Origin: Chitinophagaceae bacterium
GTDB lineage: Bacteria > Bacteroidota > Bacteroidia > Chitinophagales > Chitinophagaceae
DNA length: 64,000 nt
Assembly: GCA_947371755.1 (NCBI GenBank)
Contig: CANBQT010000002.1
Coordinates: 62,001-126,000 of the forward strand
Direction of reading: 5' to 3'
Shown here: positions 44,368-53,516 of the stretch, piece after piece
Layout of the letters: the number at the start of each line of letters is the position of its first letter
Position numbering within the stretch: position 1 is the stretch's first letter
Notes under the pieces: generated by a model
What the model saw: the letters and a program-made list of their open reading frames with translations, nothing else
What the model was told of the DNA's origin: nothing
Databases searched by the model: none
Translations under genes and position numbers: made by a program

Positions 44368-45567
44368 ATGAGTGAATCAAAGAAAGTTGTTTTAGGTTTC
44401 AGTGGCGGATTAGACACAACTTATTGCGTTAAATACCTAAGCGAAGACAAAGGTTACGAAGTACATTCTATTATTGTAAATACAGGTGGTTTTACCGAAG
44501 AAGAACTAAAACAAATTGAACAGCATGCATATAGTTTGGGTGTTAAAACCCATACAACAATCAATGCGGTAAAATCATATTACGATAGCATTATCAAGTT
44601 TTTGATCTTTGGAAATGTTTTAAAAAATAATACCTACCCATTAAGTGTAAGCGCAGAAAGATTGAGTCAGGCATTACATATTGCTGAACATGCAAAAAAA
44701 TTGAATGCCGACGCTGTTGCTCATGGGAGTACCGGAGCTGGTAACGACCAGGTAAGATTTGATATGATCTTTCATATAATGATCCCTGGTGTAGAAATCA
44801 TCACCCCCATTCGTGATTTGAAATTGAGCAGAGAAGCTGAGATCACGTATCTTAAAGCTAAGGGTGTAAATATGAATTTCGAAAAATCAATGTATTCTAT
44901 CAACAAAGGTTTGTGGGGTACCAGTGTAGGAGGAAAAGAAACATTGAATTCCAAAGGCATCTTACCAGAAGAAGCATGGCCTACCCAGGTTACAGCTACT
45001 GCCAGCAGAGAAGTAAAATTACATTTCGAAAAAGGAGAATTAAACGGGGTTGACGATCTAAATTTCTCTCATCCTTCCGAAGCTATTCAATACTTACAAA
45101 GTATTGCTGGAACTTATGGACTTGGAAGAGATATTCATGTAGGAGACACTATCATTGGCATAAAAGGCCGTGTTGGCTTTGAAGCAGCTGCTCCAATGGT
45201 AATCTTAAAAGCGCATCATGCATTAGAAAAACATGTTTTAACGAAATGGCAATTAGGTTGGAAAGACCAATTAGCACAATTTTACGGGAACTGGTTACAT
45301 GAGGGACAAATTTTAGATCCTGTGATGCGCGATATTGAAGCCTTTTTAACACATAGTCAGGAAAACGTTACCGGAGATGTTTATGTACAATTATTGCCTT
45401 ACCGTTTCCATGTAATAGGTATCGAGTCAGCCTTTGATCTGATGAATAGTAAATTTGGCAAATACGGTGAAATGAATACTGGATTTACTGGCGAGGATGT
45501 AAGAGGCTTTAGTAAAATTTTTGGTAACCAAATTTCAATCTGGCATAAAGTGAATCAAAGTTCTTAA
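44368..45567 (+). CDS. argG: Argininosuccinate synthase
   Basis: 399 residues. The ATP pyrophosphatase P-loop is VVLGFSGGLDTTYCVKYL at the N-terminus; AHGSTGAGNDQVRFDM carries the citrulline/aspartate-binding residues; YSINKGLWGTSVGG follows. It condenses citrulline with aspartate at the expense of ATP to argininosuccinate. It lies 29 bp behind the GNAT gene and 21 bp ahead of argC, in the second position of the operon. Confidence 0.95.
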   Translation: MSESKKVVLGFSGGLDTTYCVKYLSEDKGYEVHSIIVNTGGFTEEELKQIEQHAYSLGVKTHTTINAVKSYYDSIIKFLIFGNVLKNNTYPLSVSAERLSQALHIAEHAKKLNADAVAHGSTGAGNDQVRFDMIFHIMIPGVEIITPIRDLKLSREAEITYLKAKGVNMNFEKSMYSINKGLWGTSVGGKETLNSKGILPEEAWPTQVTATASREVKLHFEKGELNGVDDLNFSHPSEAIQYLQSIAGTYGLGRDIHVGDTIIGIKGRVGFEAAAPMVILKAHHALEKHVLTKWQLGWKDQLAQFYGNWLHEGQILDPVMRDIEAFLTHSQENVTGDVYVQLLPYRFHVIGIESAFDLMNSKFGKYGEMNTGFTGEDVRGFSKIFGNQISIWHKVNQSS

Positions 45568-45588
45568 TAACCAGACAAACTATTTCAG

Positions 45589-46599
45589 ATGACAAAAACT
45601 GCGAATTCAAATAAAAAGATACAGGTTGGCATTGTAGGTGGAGCCGGGTATACTGGTGGTGAACTAATTCGCTTATTGATCAACCATCCGAACGTTGATA
45701 TTCGCTTTGTTCATAGTAAAAGTAATGCTGGCAACCCTTTATATAAGGTTCACAATGATCTTTTTGGAGAAACGAATTTGATTTTTGCAGAACATTTAGA
45801 ACAAGACATTGATGTTTTATTCCTTTGTGTTGGACATGGTGATGCAAAAAAATTCCTTTCCGAAAATAGTGTGGCCTCGCATATCAGAATTATCGATCTT
45901 TCTCAAGACTTTAGATTAAATGTAAATAATGTTAATTCTGGTCGTGCCTTTATTTATGGTTTACCAGAACTAAACAAAAAAGAAATCAGCACAGCTCAAA
46001 ATATCGCTAACCCTGGCTGTTTTGCAACTGCCATTCAATTGGGATTGATTCCTCTTGCTACTGCAGGTATTTTGGAAGACGTATATACAACAGGGATTAC
46101 AGGATCAACCGGTGCGGGTCAGGGTTTAAGCAGCACCTCACATTTTAGCTGGCGTTCTAACAATATTTCAGCCTATAAAACTTTACATCACCAACACTTA
46201 AACGAGATTGGCGAATCATTACAACAAGCATCAGGAAATAATTTAAACACGAAAGACTTGATTCACTTTGTACCTTGGAGAGGTGATTTTACAAGAGGCA
46301 TCTATACAAGTAGCGTTACAAAGTCTGTTCTGAGTTTAGAAGATGTAAAAAAAATCTATCAGGAATTTTATGCGGATGCCGCTTTTACTCATGTAAGTGA
46401 TTCCATGATCGATTTGAAACAAGTGGTGAATACCAATAAATGTTTGATTCATATTGAAAAACAAGGTGATAAAATCGCGATTCACACTGCGATTGATAAT
46501 TTATTGAAAGGTGCATCTGGACAAGCTGTACAGAATATGAATATCCTATTTGGTTTGAATGAAGTTTCAGGATTGCGACTTAAGGCAAACTATTTCTAG
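45589..46599 (+). CDS. argC: N-acyl-gamma-glutamyl-phosphate reductase
   Basis: 336 residues. The NADP-binding GIVGGAGYTGGELIRLLINHP opens the protein; the catalytic Cys is in NPGCFATAIQLGL, the His in the late TRGIYTS region and GASGQAVQNMNILFGL close it. It reduces N-acyl-glutamyl phosphate to the semialdehyde. The short form is typical of type 1 ArgC. Operon position three, ahead of argD. Confidence 0.95.
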   Translation: MTKTANSNKKIQVGIVGGAGYTGGELIRLLINHPNVDIRFVHSKSNAGNPLYKVHNDLFGETNLIFAEHLEQDIDVLFLCVGHGDAKKFLSENSVASHIRIIDLSQDFRLNVNNVNSGRAFIYGLPELNKKEISTAQNIANPGCFATAIQLGLIPLATAGILEDVYTTGITGSTGAGQGLSSTSHFSWRSNNISAYKTLHHQHLNEIGESLQQASGNNLNTKDLIHFVPWRGDFTRGIYTSSVTKSVLSLEDVKKIYQEFYADAAFTHVSDSMIDLKQVVNTNKCLIHIEKQGDKIAIHTAIDNLLKGASGQAVQNMNILFGLNEVSGLRLKANYF

Positions 46600-46659
46600 C
46601 AAGAACATGGTTTGCCCAGATCAAAGACGAAACTGATTTTATATTCTAAAAAAAACAAC

Positions 46660-47790
46660 ATGAAACTTTTCGACGTATACCCTATCAATAATATCACCAT
46701 AACTAAAGCACTCGGCTCTTATGTTTGGGATAACCAAGGTCAGGAATATCTGGATCTTTATGGTGGACATGCTGTCATCTCTATTGGTCACACACATCCA
46801 CATTATGTAAAGCGTTTAACCGATCAGTTAAACAAACTCGGTTTTTATTCCAACTCCATTAAAATACCCATTCAAGAAGAATTAGCCACTAAATTAGGTG
46901 ACCTCAGTGGCAAGGAAGACTACCAGCTCTTTCTTTGCAATAGTGGCGCAGAAGCAAATGAAAATGCCCTTAAAGCTGCTTCCTTTTATAACGGACGTAA
47001 AAAAATAGTATCATTTACAAAAGCTTTTCACGGAAGAACTTCATTGGCAGTTGCTGTTACAGACAATCCAAATATTGTTGCGCCAGTAAACCAAACAGAC
47101 AATGTTGTTTTTCTTCCTTTTAATAATTCCGAGGCATTAAAGGCATATTTTGATGCTAATGGAAATGAAGTCTCTTCAGTAATCATAGAAGGTATTCAGG
47201 GTGTGGGTGGAATTAATGTAGCGAGCAATGAATTTTTACAAACAATTCGTTCTTTGTGCGACCAATACAATGCTGTATTCATTGCAGATAGTGTTCAATG
47301 TGGTTATGGAAGAACTGGCAAGTTTTATGCGCACGATCATAGTGGTATTCAAGCCGACATCTATTCAATGGCGAAGGGTATGGGAAATGGTTTTCCTGTA
47401 GCGGGCATTTCTATTTCTCCAAAGATTCACTCAAAGCATTATATGTTAGGTACCACTTTTGGCGGAAATCACCTGGCATGTGCAGCTGCATTAGCAGTTT
47501 TAGAAATTATGGAACAGGATGCTTTGATGGCAAATGCAGCCAAGATCGGTGATTATCTGATACATGAATTAAAAGGATTACCTAATATCAATGAAATTCG
47601 TGGAAGAGGTTTGATGATTGGAATTGATCTTCAAGAAGATAAAAAAGAAGTGAAGAAAAACTTATTATTTAAACATCATATTTTCACAGGAGAAGCTAAA
47701 CCTAATGTAATTCGTTTATTGCCTGCATTAAACATTACACAAAAAGAAGCCGATCTGTTTTTAGAGGCCTTAGCAATCGAACTTAAATAA
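46660..47790 (+). CDS. argD: N-acylornithine aminotransferase
   Basis: 376 residues from ATG 46660; a longer frame opens with TTG at 46612 but MKLFDVYPINNITITKALGS matches the family start. Class III PLP aminotransferase: FLCNSGAEANENALKAA, AFHGRTSLAVAVT, DSVQCGYGRTGKFYAHD and the PLP Lys in YSMAKGMGNGFPV. It converts N-acyl-glutamate semialdehyde to N-acylornithine using glutamate. It is 60 bp behind argC and 25 bp ahead of the carbamoyltransferase. Confidence 0.93.
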   Translation: MKLFDVYPINNITITKALGSYVWDNQGQEYLDLYGGHAVISIGHTHPHYVKRLTDQLNKLGFYSNSIKIPIQEELATKLGDLSGKEDYQLFLCNSGAEANENALKAASFYNGRKKIVSFTKAFHGRTSLAVAVTDNPNIVAPVNQTDNVVFLPFNNSEALKAYFDANGNEVSSVIIEGIQGVGGINVASNEFLQTIRSLCDQYNAVFIADSVQCGYGRTGKFYAHDHSGIQADIYSMAKGMGNGFPVAGISISPKIHSKHYMLGTTFGGNHLACAAALAVLEIMEQDALMANAAKIGDYLIHELKGLPNINEIRGRGLMIGIDLQEDKKEVKKNLLFKHHIFTGEAKPNVIRLLPALNITQKEADLFLEALAIELK

Positions 47791-47814
47791 AACATCCCAT
47801 TAACAGAACTGCTC

Positions 47815-48786
47815 ATGCAAAATTTTATTTCTGTACATGATGTAACTGATATCAATGCTCTTGTAAAAAAAGCATTAGACTATAAAGCCAATCCTTTCAA
47901 AGATCGTCTCTTAGGTGAAGACAAAAGAATTGGCCTGCTTTTTCTGAATCCAAGTTTACGAACAAGATTAAGTACACAGGTAGCAGCAAAGAACCTGGGT
48001 ATGGAGGCTATTGTATTTAACGTTGATAAAGAAGGCTGGGCACTTGAGTTTGAAGAAGGAGCTATCATGAGTGGCAATACAGTAGAACACGTTAAAGATG
48101 CTGCTCCGATATTAGGACAGTATTTTGACATACTATGCATCAGAACATTTCCCGGACTTAAGAATAGAGAAGATGATTACAGTGAAATGTATATCAATCA
48201 ATTCATCAAATATGCAGGCGTACCTGTAATAAGTTTGGAAAGTGCTACACTTCATCCCCTTCAATCTTTCACAGATATTATCACCATACAAGAAAGTTGG
48301 AATAAGACCAATGTTACCAGAAAGCCGAAAATTGTTTTATCATGGGCTCCTCATATAAAACCATTACCTCAATGTGTATCTAATTCATTTGCACAATGGG
48401 TAAACGCCTGGGGTGAAGCCGATTTTGTAATTACTCATCCTGAAGGTTATGAATTGGCAGAAAAGTTTACAAAAGGAGCTACCATTAGTCATAACCAAGA
48501 TGCCGCATTAGAAGGTGCTGATTTTGTTTATGTAAAAAACTGGAGCACTTATACCGACTATGGCAAGGTTTATGTGAATGATCCAAAGTGGATGCTTACA
48601 AACGAAAAACTTAAAGTATCCAACCAAGCTAAAGTGATGCACTGTTTACCCGTTAGAAGAAATATTGAATTAAGTGATGAGATTTTAGACGGACCGCATA
48701 GCCTGGTAACACAAGAAGCAGGTAACCGTGTATGGGCTGCACAAACAGTTATTGCTGAGATCCTATTAAGTACTCATAAAAAGTAA
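47815..48786 (+). CDS. argF': N-acylornithine carbamoyltransferase (ArgF' type, probably N-succinylornithine)
   Basis: 323 residues. The carbamoyl-phosphate loop is FLNPSLRTRLST, the form of N-acylornithine (not ornithine) transcarbamylases; HCLPVRRNIEL supplies the second HCLP motif. Position 90 is Val (MSGNTVEHVKD). In published work Glu92 of Xanthomonas N-acetylornithine transcarbamylase aligns with Pro90 of the Bacteroides fragilis N-succinylornithine enzyme, and replacing Glu by Pro, Ser, Val or Ala switches preference to succinylornithine. Val therefore suggests a succinylated substrate; this rests on by-eye alignment. It makes N-acylcitrulline directly. Confidence 0.9.
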   Translation: MQNFISVHDVTDINALVKKALDYKANPFKDRLLGEDKRIGLLFLNPSLRTRLSTQVAAKNLGMEAIVFNVDKEGWALEFEEGAIMSGNTVEHVKDAAPILGQYFDILCIRTFPGLKNREDDYSEMYINQFIKYAGVPVISLESATLHPLQSFTDIITIQESWNKTNVTRKPKIVLSWAPHIKPLPQCVSNSFAQWVNAWGEADFVITHPEGYELAEKFTKGATISHNQDAALEGADFVYVKNWSTYTDYGKVYVNDPKWMLTNEKLKVSNQAKVMHCLPVRRNIELSDEILDGPHSLVTQEAGNRVWAAQTVIAEILLSTHKK

Positions 48787-48795
48787 TCATATTTT

Positions 48796-49644
48796 ATGTC
48801 AATTCAACAACAAATACATGATTCAGAAGCTGTAAAAAATATTACTGCAAAAGAAGCTTTGTTTGTTATTAAGATTGGTGGGAATATCATTGATGATGCA
48901 ACTAAACTGCAAAATTTCTTACACCATTTCTCAGAAATACCCGGAAAAAAAATATTGATTCATGGTGGTGGCAAATTAGCTACACAATTGGCAAAAGATC
49001 TGGGCATTGAGCAGGAAATGGTTGAAGGAAGACGAATCACAGATGCTGCTACACTTAAAATTGTTACCATGGTGTACGCCGGCTATATCAATAAAAATAT
49101 TGTGGCTCAATTACAATCAAATGGGAGTAACGCAATTGGTTTTACAGGTGCAGATGCCAATCTTATTAGAGCACATAAAAGGCTTCCAAGTGCATCCAAA
49201 GGAATTGATTATGGGTTTGTAGGAGACGTTGACGAAGTAAATACCGCTGCAATTGAACCATTGCTTTCGCAAAATATTTCAATTGTTATTGCTCCAATTA
49301 CTCATGATGGTAAAGGGCAATTATTAAATACCAATGCAGACACAATTGCACAATCAATCGCAACAGCTATGGGGAGCAAATATGATGTTTCATTACTGTA
49401 TTGCTTTGAAAAGAATGGGGTTTTACTGGATGCAAATGATGACAATAGTGTAATTGCAACTATCAATCCTTCTTACTTTATAAAACTAAAAGAAGAACAA
49501 TTGATCTTTGCCGGGATGATTCCCAAACTTGAAAATGCGTTTGCAGCTTTGGAAAAAGGAGTTGGTAAGGTAATCATTGGAAAAGCAGAATCGATCCTGG
49601 ATCTGGTGAAAGCTAAAGCTGGAACTACCATTCAAATAAATTAG
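48796..49644 (+). CDS. argB: N-acylglutamate kinase
   Basis: 282 residues of the amino-acid kinase family. LFVIKIGGNIIDD, KKILIHGGGKLATQLAKDLGI, EMVEGRRITDAATLKIVTM and LLNTNADTIAQSIATAMG are the ATP- and substrate-binding signatures. It phosphorylates N-acylglutamate, usually the committed and arginine-inhibited step. The family's hexameric arginine-sensitive form has an N-terminal helix extension; here about 20 residues precede the first strand, so sensitivity is possible but not shown. 9 bp behind argF'. Confidence 0.93.
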   Translation: MSIQQQIHDSEAVKNITAKEALFVIKIGGNIIDDATKLQNFLHHFSEIPGKKILIHGGGKLATQLAKDLGIEQEMVEGRRITDAATLKIVTMVYAGYINKNIVAQLQSNGSNAIGFTGADANLIRAHKRLPSASKGIDYGFVGDVDEVNTAAIEPLLSQNISIVIAPITHDGKGQLLNTNADTIAQSIATAMGSKYDVSLLYCFEKNGVLLDANDDNSVIATINPSYFIKLKEEQLIFAGMIPKLENAFAALEKGVGKVIIGKAESILDLVKAKAGTTIQIN

Positions 49645-49685
49645 ATCTTATCATTTTATCTGAATGGAACAAAATGTAATTTAAA

Positions 49686-50762
49686 ATGACAAACAGTAAT
49701 ACAATATCAAGTCTCACAGAAAACGCTATCAGCCTTTTAAAAGGTTTGATTGCAACTCCTTCCTTCAGCAAGGAAGAAGATAATACTGCGGATTTGATTG
49801 AGAATTTTTTACAATCAAAAGGAGTGAGCGCACATCGCTACCTGAATAATGTATGGGCTAAAAATAAACATTACGACCCGTCAAAGCCCACATTGTTATT
49901 GAACTCTCATCACGATACTGTTAAACCCAATAAAGCTTATACATTAAACCCCTTTGAGCCAATTATTAAAGACGATAAGTTGTACGGACTTGGCAGTAAT
50001 GATGCCGGTGGGTGTCTGGTTTCGTTGATTGCAGTGTTTTTATATTTCTATCAACAAGAAAATCTTACTTACAATTTGATACTTGCAGCAACTGCAGAAG
50101 AAGAAATTTCCGGGCACAATGGTGTTGAAATTTTATTGACCCGTATGCCTAAGATTGATTGTGGTATTGTAGGTGAACCAACATTGCTACAAATGGCTGT
50201 TGCCGAGAAAGGTCTACTAGTATTAGATTGTACTGCACATGGCAAACCCGGACACGCTGCTAGAGAAGAAGGCGATAATGCTATCTATAAAGCTGTGAAA
50301 GATATCCAATGGTTTATCGACTATCGCTTTGACAGAGTTTCTGATTTACTAGGACCAATGAAAATGAGTGTTACTATCGTCAACGCAGGATCTCAGCATA
50401 ATGTAGTTCCTCATGAATGTAAATTCACAACAGATGTACGTGTGAATGAACTGTATACATTTGAAGAAGTATTAGATACCATTAAAGCAAATACTACTTG
50501 CGATGTACAACCTAGAAGCAGTAGGCTAAGATCTACATCTATTTCATTAGATCACCCATTGGTAAAAGCAGGGGTTAGTCTAGGACGAAATTATTATGGG
50601 TCTCCAACTACTTCCGATAAAGCCTTAATGCCCTTCCCTACTTTGAAATTCGGACCAGGTGATTCTGCAAGGAGTCATTCTGCAGATGAATTTATTTGGA
50701 TACACGAAATAGGTGATGGCATTCAGATGTATGTCGATTTATTAAATCAAGTAATTGCTTAA
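49686..50762 (+). CDS. argE: M20-family deacylase (N-acylcitrulline/acylornithine deacetylase)
   Basis: 358 residues, zinc-dependent. LLLNSHHDTVKPNKAY holds the first His/Asp ligands, LGSNDAGGCLVSL the bridging Asp, ATAEEEISGHNG the catalytic Glu pair, GEPTLLQMAVAEKGL the next ligand, and a late His closes the site (SARSHSADEFIW). In a pathway with ArgF', the deacylated molecule should be N-acylcitrulline rather than acylornithine, releasing citrulline for ArgG. It lies 41 bp behind argB and 10 bp ahead of argH's ATG. Confidence 0.88.
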   Translation: MTNSNTISSLTENAISLLKGLIATPSFSKEEDNTADLIENFLQSKGVSAHRYLNNVWAKNKHYDPSKPTLLLNSHHDTVKPNKAYTLNPFEPIIKDDKLYGLGSNDAGGCLVSLIAVFLYFYQQENLTYNLILAATAEEEISGHNGVEILLTRMPKIDCGIVGEPTLLQMAVAEKGLLVLDCTAHGKPGHAAREEGDNAIYKAVKDIQWFIDYRFDRVSDLLGPMKMSVTIVNAGSQHNVVPHECKFTTDVRVNELYTFEEVLDTIKANTTCDVQPRSSRLRSTSISLDHPLVKAGVSLGRNYYGSPTTSDKALMPFPTLKFGPGDSARSHSADEFIWIHEIGDGIQMYVDLLNQVIA

Positions 50763-50772
50763 ACCAAAACAC

Positions 50773-52107
50773 ATGAAACTCTGGCAAAAAAATACCACCG
50801 TATCAGCAGCAGTAGAAAAATTTACGGTAGGGAGGGATAAAGAATTCGACCTGATGCTAGCACCCTTTGATGTACTTGGAAATATTGCACATGCAAAAAT
50901 GCTGGCTACTGTTGGATTGCTTACCTATGAAGAATCAGAATCATTGGTTACAGAACTAAGATCAATTTTTTCAATGGCTGTTGCTGGAGAGTTAACCATT
51001 GGCGAATCGGTTGAAGACATCCATTCTCAAGTTGAATTTTTACTTACAAAGGCTTTGGGTGATACAGGAAAAAAGATCCATAGTGCCAGAAGTAGAAATG
51101 ACCAGGTTTTAGTAGATATTAAATTATTTCTGAGAAGTGAAATTGAAGAACTTGTAAATGCTGTTAAACCTTTTTTTGAATTATTGATTACCCAAAGCGA
51201 AAAGTATGCATCTCATTTACTCCCAGGGTACACTCACCTTCAATTAGCCATGCCGTCATCATTTGGATTATGGTTTGGTGCATATGCAGAAAGTTTGGTG
51301 GATGATCTTATTACTTTGCAAAGTGCCTATCAGGTAGTAAACAAAAACCCATTAGGATCAGCAGCAGGATATGGTTCTTCTTTCCCTATCAATAGAACTT
51401 TGACAACCAAATTATTAGGTTTTGCCGACCTGAACTATAACGTGGTATACGCGCAAATGGGAAGAGGAAAGGCAGAAAGGATAACCGCACAAGCAATGGC
51501 TAACTTGGCTGAAACATTAGCCAGACTAAGTATGGACATGTGCCTTTACTTAAATCAGAATTTCGATTTTGTTAGTTTTCCTGCTGAGCTTACAACAGGA
51601 TCCAGCATCATGCCTCACAAAAAAAATCCGGATGTATTTGAATTAATACGATCACATTGCAATCGTATCAAAGCATTGCCAAACGAAATAAGTATGATGA
51701 CCACCAATCTTCCCTCTGGTTATCATCGTGATCTGCAATTATTAAAAGAGCACTTATTTCCGGCTTTTCAAAATTTAAAAGATTGTTTGTCAATGGCATC
51801 TTTGATGTTAGAAAACATCAGTGTCAAAGAAAATATCATGGCAGACACTAAATATAAATATGCCTTTAGTGTGGAAGCTGTGAATGCATTGGTATTAAAT
51901 GGACTGCCATTTAGAGATGCTTATAAAAAAGTAGGCTTGGATATTGAAACTGGAAACTTTGAAATAAGCAGTGAGGTTAATCATGTGCACGAAGGAACCA
52001 TTGGTAATCTTTGCAATGATCAAATTCAAAAAATGATGCAGTCTGTTGTTATGAAATTTGAATTTGAAAAGGTACACCAGGCCATTGAACAATTAATTAA
52101 AGGATAG
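50773..52107 (+). CDS. argH: Argininosuccinate lyase
   Basis: 444 residues from ATG 50773 (a TTG-started frame opens at 50755 inside argE). SARSRNDQVLVDIKLFLRSE, LPGYTHLQLAMPSSFGLW and the fumarase-superfamily signature GSSIMPHKKNPDVFELIR are present. It cleaves argininosuccinate to arginine and fumarate, the last step. It is the last gene of the operon; no terminator is visible in the 69 bp before the FKBP gene. Confidence 0.95.
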   Translation: MKLWQKNTTVSAAVEKFTVGRDKEFDLMLAPFDVLGNIAHAKMLATVGLLTYEESESLVTELRSIFSMAVAGELTIGESVEDIHSQVEFLLTKALGDTGKKIHSARSRNDQVLVDIKLFLRSEIEELVNAVKPFFELLITQSEKYASHLLPGYTHLQLAMPSSFGLWFGAYAESLVDDLITLQSAYQVVNKNPLGSAAGYGSSFPINRTLTTKLLGFADLNYNVVYAQMGRGKAERITAQAMANLAETLARLSMDMCLYLNQNFDFVSFPAELTTGSSIMPHKKNPDVFELIRSHCNRIKALPNEISMMTTNLPSGYHRDLQLLKEHLFPAFQNLKDCLSMASLMLENISVKENIMADTKYKYAFSVEAVNALVLNGLPFRDAYKKVGLDIETGNFEISSEVNHVHEGTIGNLCNDQIQKMMQSVVMKFEFEKVHQAIEQLIKG

Positions 52108-52176
52108 TTTTTAACAAAGCCAAATTCGGGCTGCCGCATAAATCCCCTATTTTAGCATCCAAATTTAAATTAACGC

Positions 52177-52944
52177 ATGAAAAAAATCATTATAGCCTTA
52201 TCGGCTTTCGTATTAACAAATGCTGCATTTGCACAAACAGGAACAAAGCCAAGTACTGCAACTAAACCAGCAACCACTAAAACTGCCACTTCAAAACCGG
52301 CTACTGGCTCAGTAAAACCCGCTGCCGTAACTGCTTCTCCTTTAAAAACAAATCGTGATAGTGCAAGTTATTCCTTAGGGGTTCGTATTGCACAAAATAT
52401 CAAAGATCAAGGGTTTGACAAATTAGATCCGGCTCTCATTGAAAAAGGAATCAGCGATGTATTTAATGGTAAAGCAATTGCATTACCTGATGCTTTTTTA
52501 GATAAATGTATTGGCGAATTTCAACAAAAAGCATCTGCTGAAAAAGCCTCAAAAGCAAAATCAGAGGGTCAGAAGTTCTTAGCAGAGAATGCAAAAAGAA
52601 AGGGAGTTGTAACTACTAAGAGTGGCTTGCAATATGAGGTAATTAAAACCGGAACTGATACAACCAAGCCAAAATTAAAAGACAAAGTAAAATGTCATTA
52701 CCATGGCACCCTAATCAATGGAAAAGTTTTTGACAGTTCAGTCGACAGAGGTGAACCAATTAGTTTTGCTGTAACTGGTGTTATTGCAGGATGGACAGAA
52801 GCCTTGCAATTAATGACTGTTGGAAGTAAATGGAAATTATATATTCCTTCTGAATTAGCATATGGAGACCGTCAGATGGGCGCATCTATACCCCCAGGTT
52901 CTACACTAATATTTGAAGTTGAAATCTTAGGTATTGAAAAATAA
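52177..52944 (+). CDS. Secreted FKBP-type peptidyl-prolyl cis-trans isomerase
   Basis: 255 residues. A signal peptide (MKKIIIALSAFVLTNAAFAQ) is followed by a Thr/Lys/Pro/Ala-rich linker (residues 21-60), an FKBP N-terminal dimerisation helix region (SYSLGVRIAQNIKDQG) and the FKBP catalytic domain (TKSGLQYEVIKTG to the end; VFDSSVDRGEPISFAVTGVIAGW, PSELAYGDRQMGASIPPGSTLIFEVEI). It resembles FkpA/Mip proteins that assist folding in the periplasm. The terminator follows directly. Confidence 0.93.
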   Translation: MKKIIIALSAFVLTNAAFAQTGTKPSTATKPATTKTATSKPATGSVKPAAVTASPLKTNRDSASYSLGVRIAQNIKDQGFDKLDPALIEKGISDVFNGKAIALPDAFLDKCIGEFQQKASAEKASKAKSEGQKFLAENAKRKGVVTTKSGLQYEVIKTGTDTTKPKLKDKVKCHYHGTLINGKVFDSSVDRGEPISFAVTGVIAGWTEALQLMTVGSKWKLYIPSELAYGDRQMGASIPPGSTLIFEVEILGIEK

Positions 52945-52963
52945 AATAATAACTTTTTCTAAG

Positions 52964-52998
52964 CGCCCCGTTGTTTTAGTAACACGGGGCGTTTTTTT
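52964..52998 (+). terminator. Intrinsic terminator after the FKBP gene
   Basis: CGCCCCGTTGTT pairs with AACACGGGGCG (one bulge), followed by eight T; 20 bp past the FKBP stop. Confidence 0.9.
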
Positions 52999-53084
52999 TA
53001 TAGTTCTATAAAATGATTTTATACAGTAGCACTTTTTATTTTACCTATTTATTTTAGTACAGAGATTAATTATAAATATTCTGT

Positions 53085-53465
53085 ATGGAAGAAAATACCA
53101 AACTATGCCTTACCTGCAAAAAACCCATTAAAGGAAGAACAGATAAAAAATTCTGTGATGACTATTGCAGGAATAGCTACAACAATCAAATGCATGGAAC
53201 TTGTAACAGTTATATGCGTCATATTAATCGACTACTCCACAAAAACAGGCGGATTCTTGCTGATTTATTACCTGCATCTGCCAATCAGATCAAAACCTCC
53301 TATGAAGAATTATCGGAAAAGGGTTTTCTATTTAAATATTGTACACATCAGGTACCTAATAAAAAAGGCAATCCTTGTCATTTCTGTTATGATTATGGTT
53401 ATAGGGCGATCAGTGATTGGAGTTATATTGTTGTAAGAAGAAAAAATAAGCAAAGTTCTTCTTGA
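53085..53465 (+). CDS. Small Zn-ribbon protein, function unknown
   Basis: 126 residues. The N-terminal CLTCKKPIKGRTDKKFCDDYC (Cys8, Cys11, Cys24, Cys28) is a treble-clef/zinc-ribbon motif like the DUF2116 type. Then come a basic helical stretch (MRHINRLLHKNRRIL) and a second Cys pattern CTHQVPNKKGNPCHFCYDYG. The basic character suggests binding of nucleic acid or of ribosomes, but no function is known. Monocistronic between the FKBP and M16 genes. Confidence 0.75.
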   Translation: MEENTKLCLTCKKPIKGRTDKKFCDDYCRNSYNNQMHGTCNSYMRHINRLLHKNRRILADLLPASANQIKTSYEELSEKGFLFKYCTHQVPNKKGNPCHFCYDYGYRAISDWSYIVVRRKNKQSSS

Positions 53466-53492
53466 TTTTTAATGAGGGCGCTATGAATCCGC

Positions 53493-53500
53493 TATTTTTG
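53493..53500 (+). promoter_or_regulatory. Bacteroidota-type -7 promoter element
   Basis: TATTTTTG is an exact TAnnTTTG, 16 bp ahead of the ATG at 53517, implying a very short leader for the M16-family gene. Confidence 0.5.
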
Positions 53501-53516
53501 TTCCCAATTCTCATAT

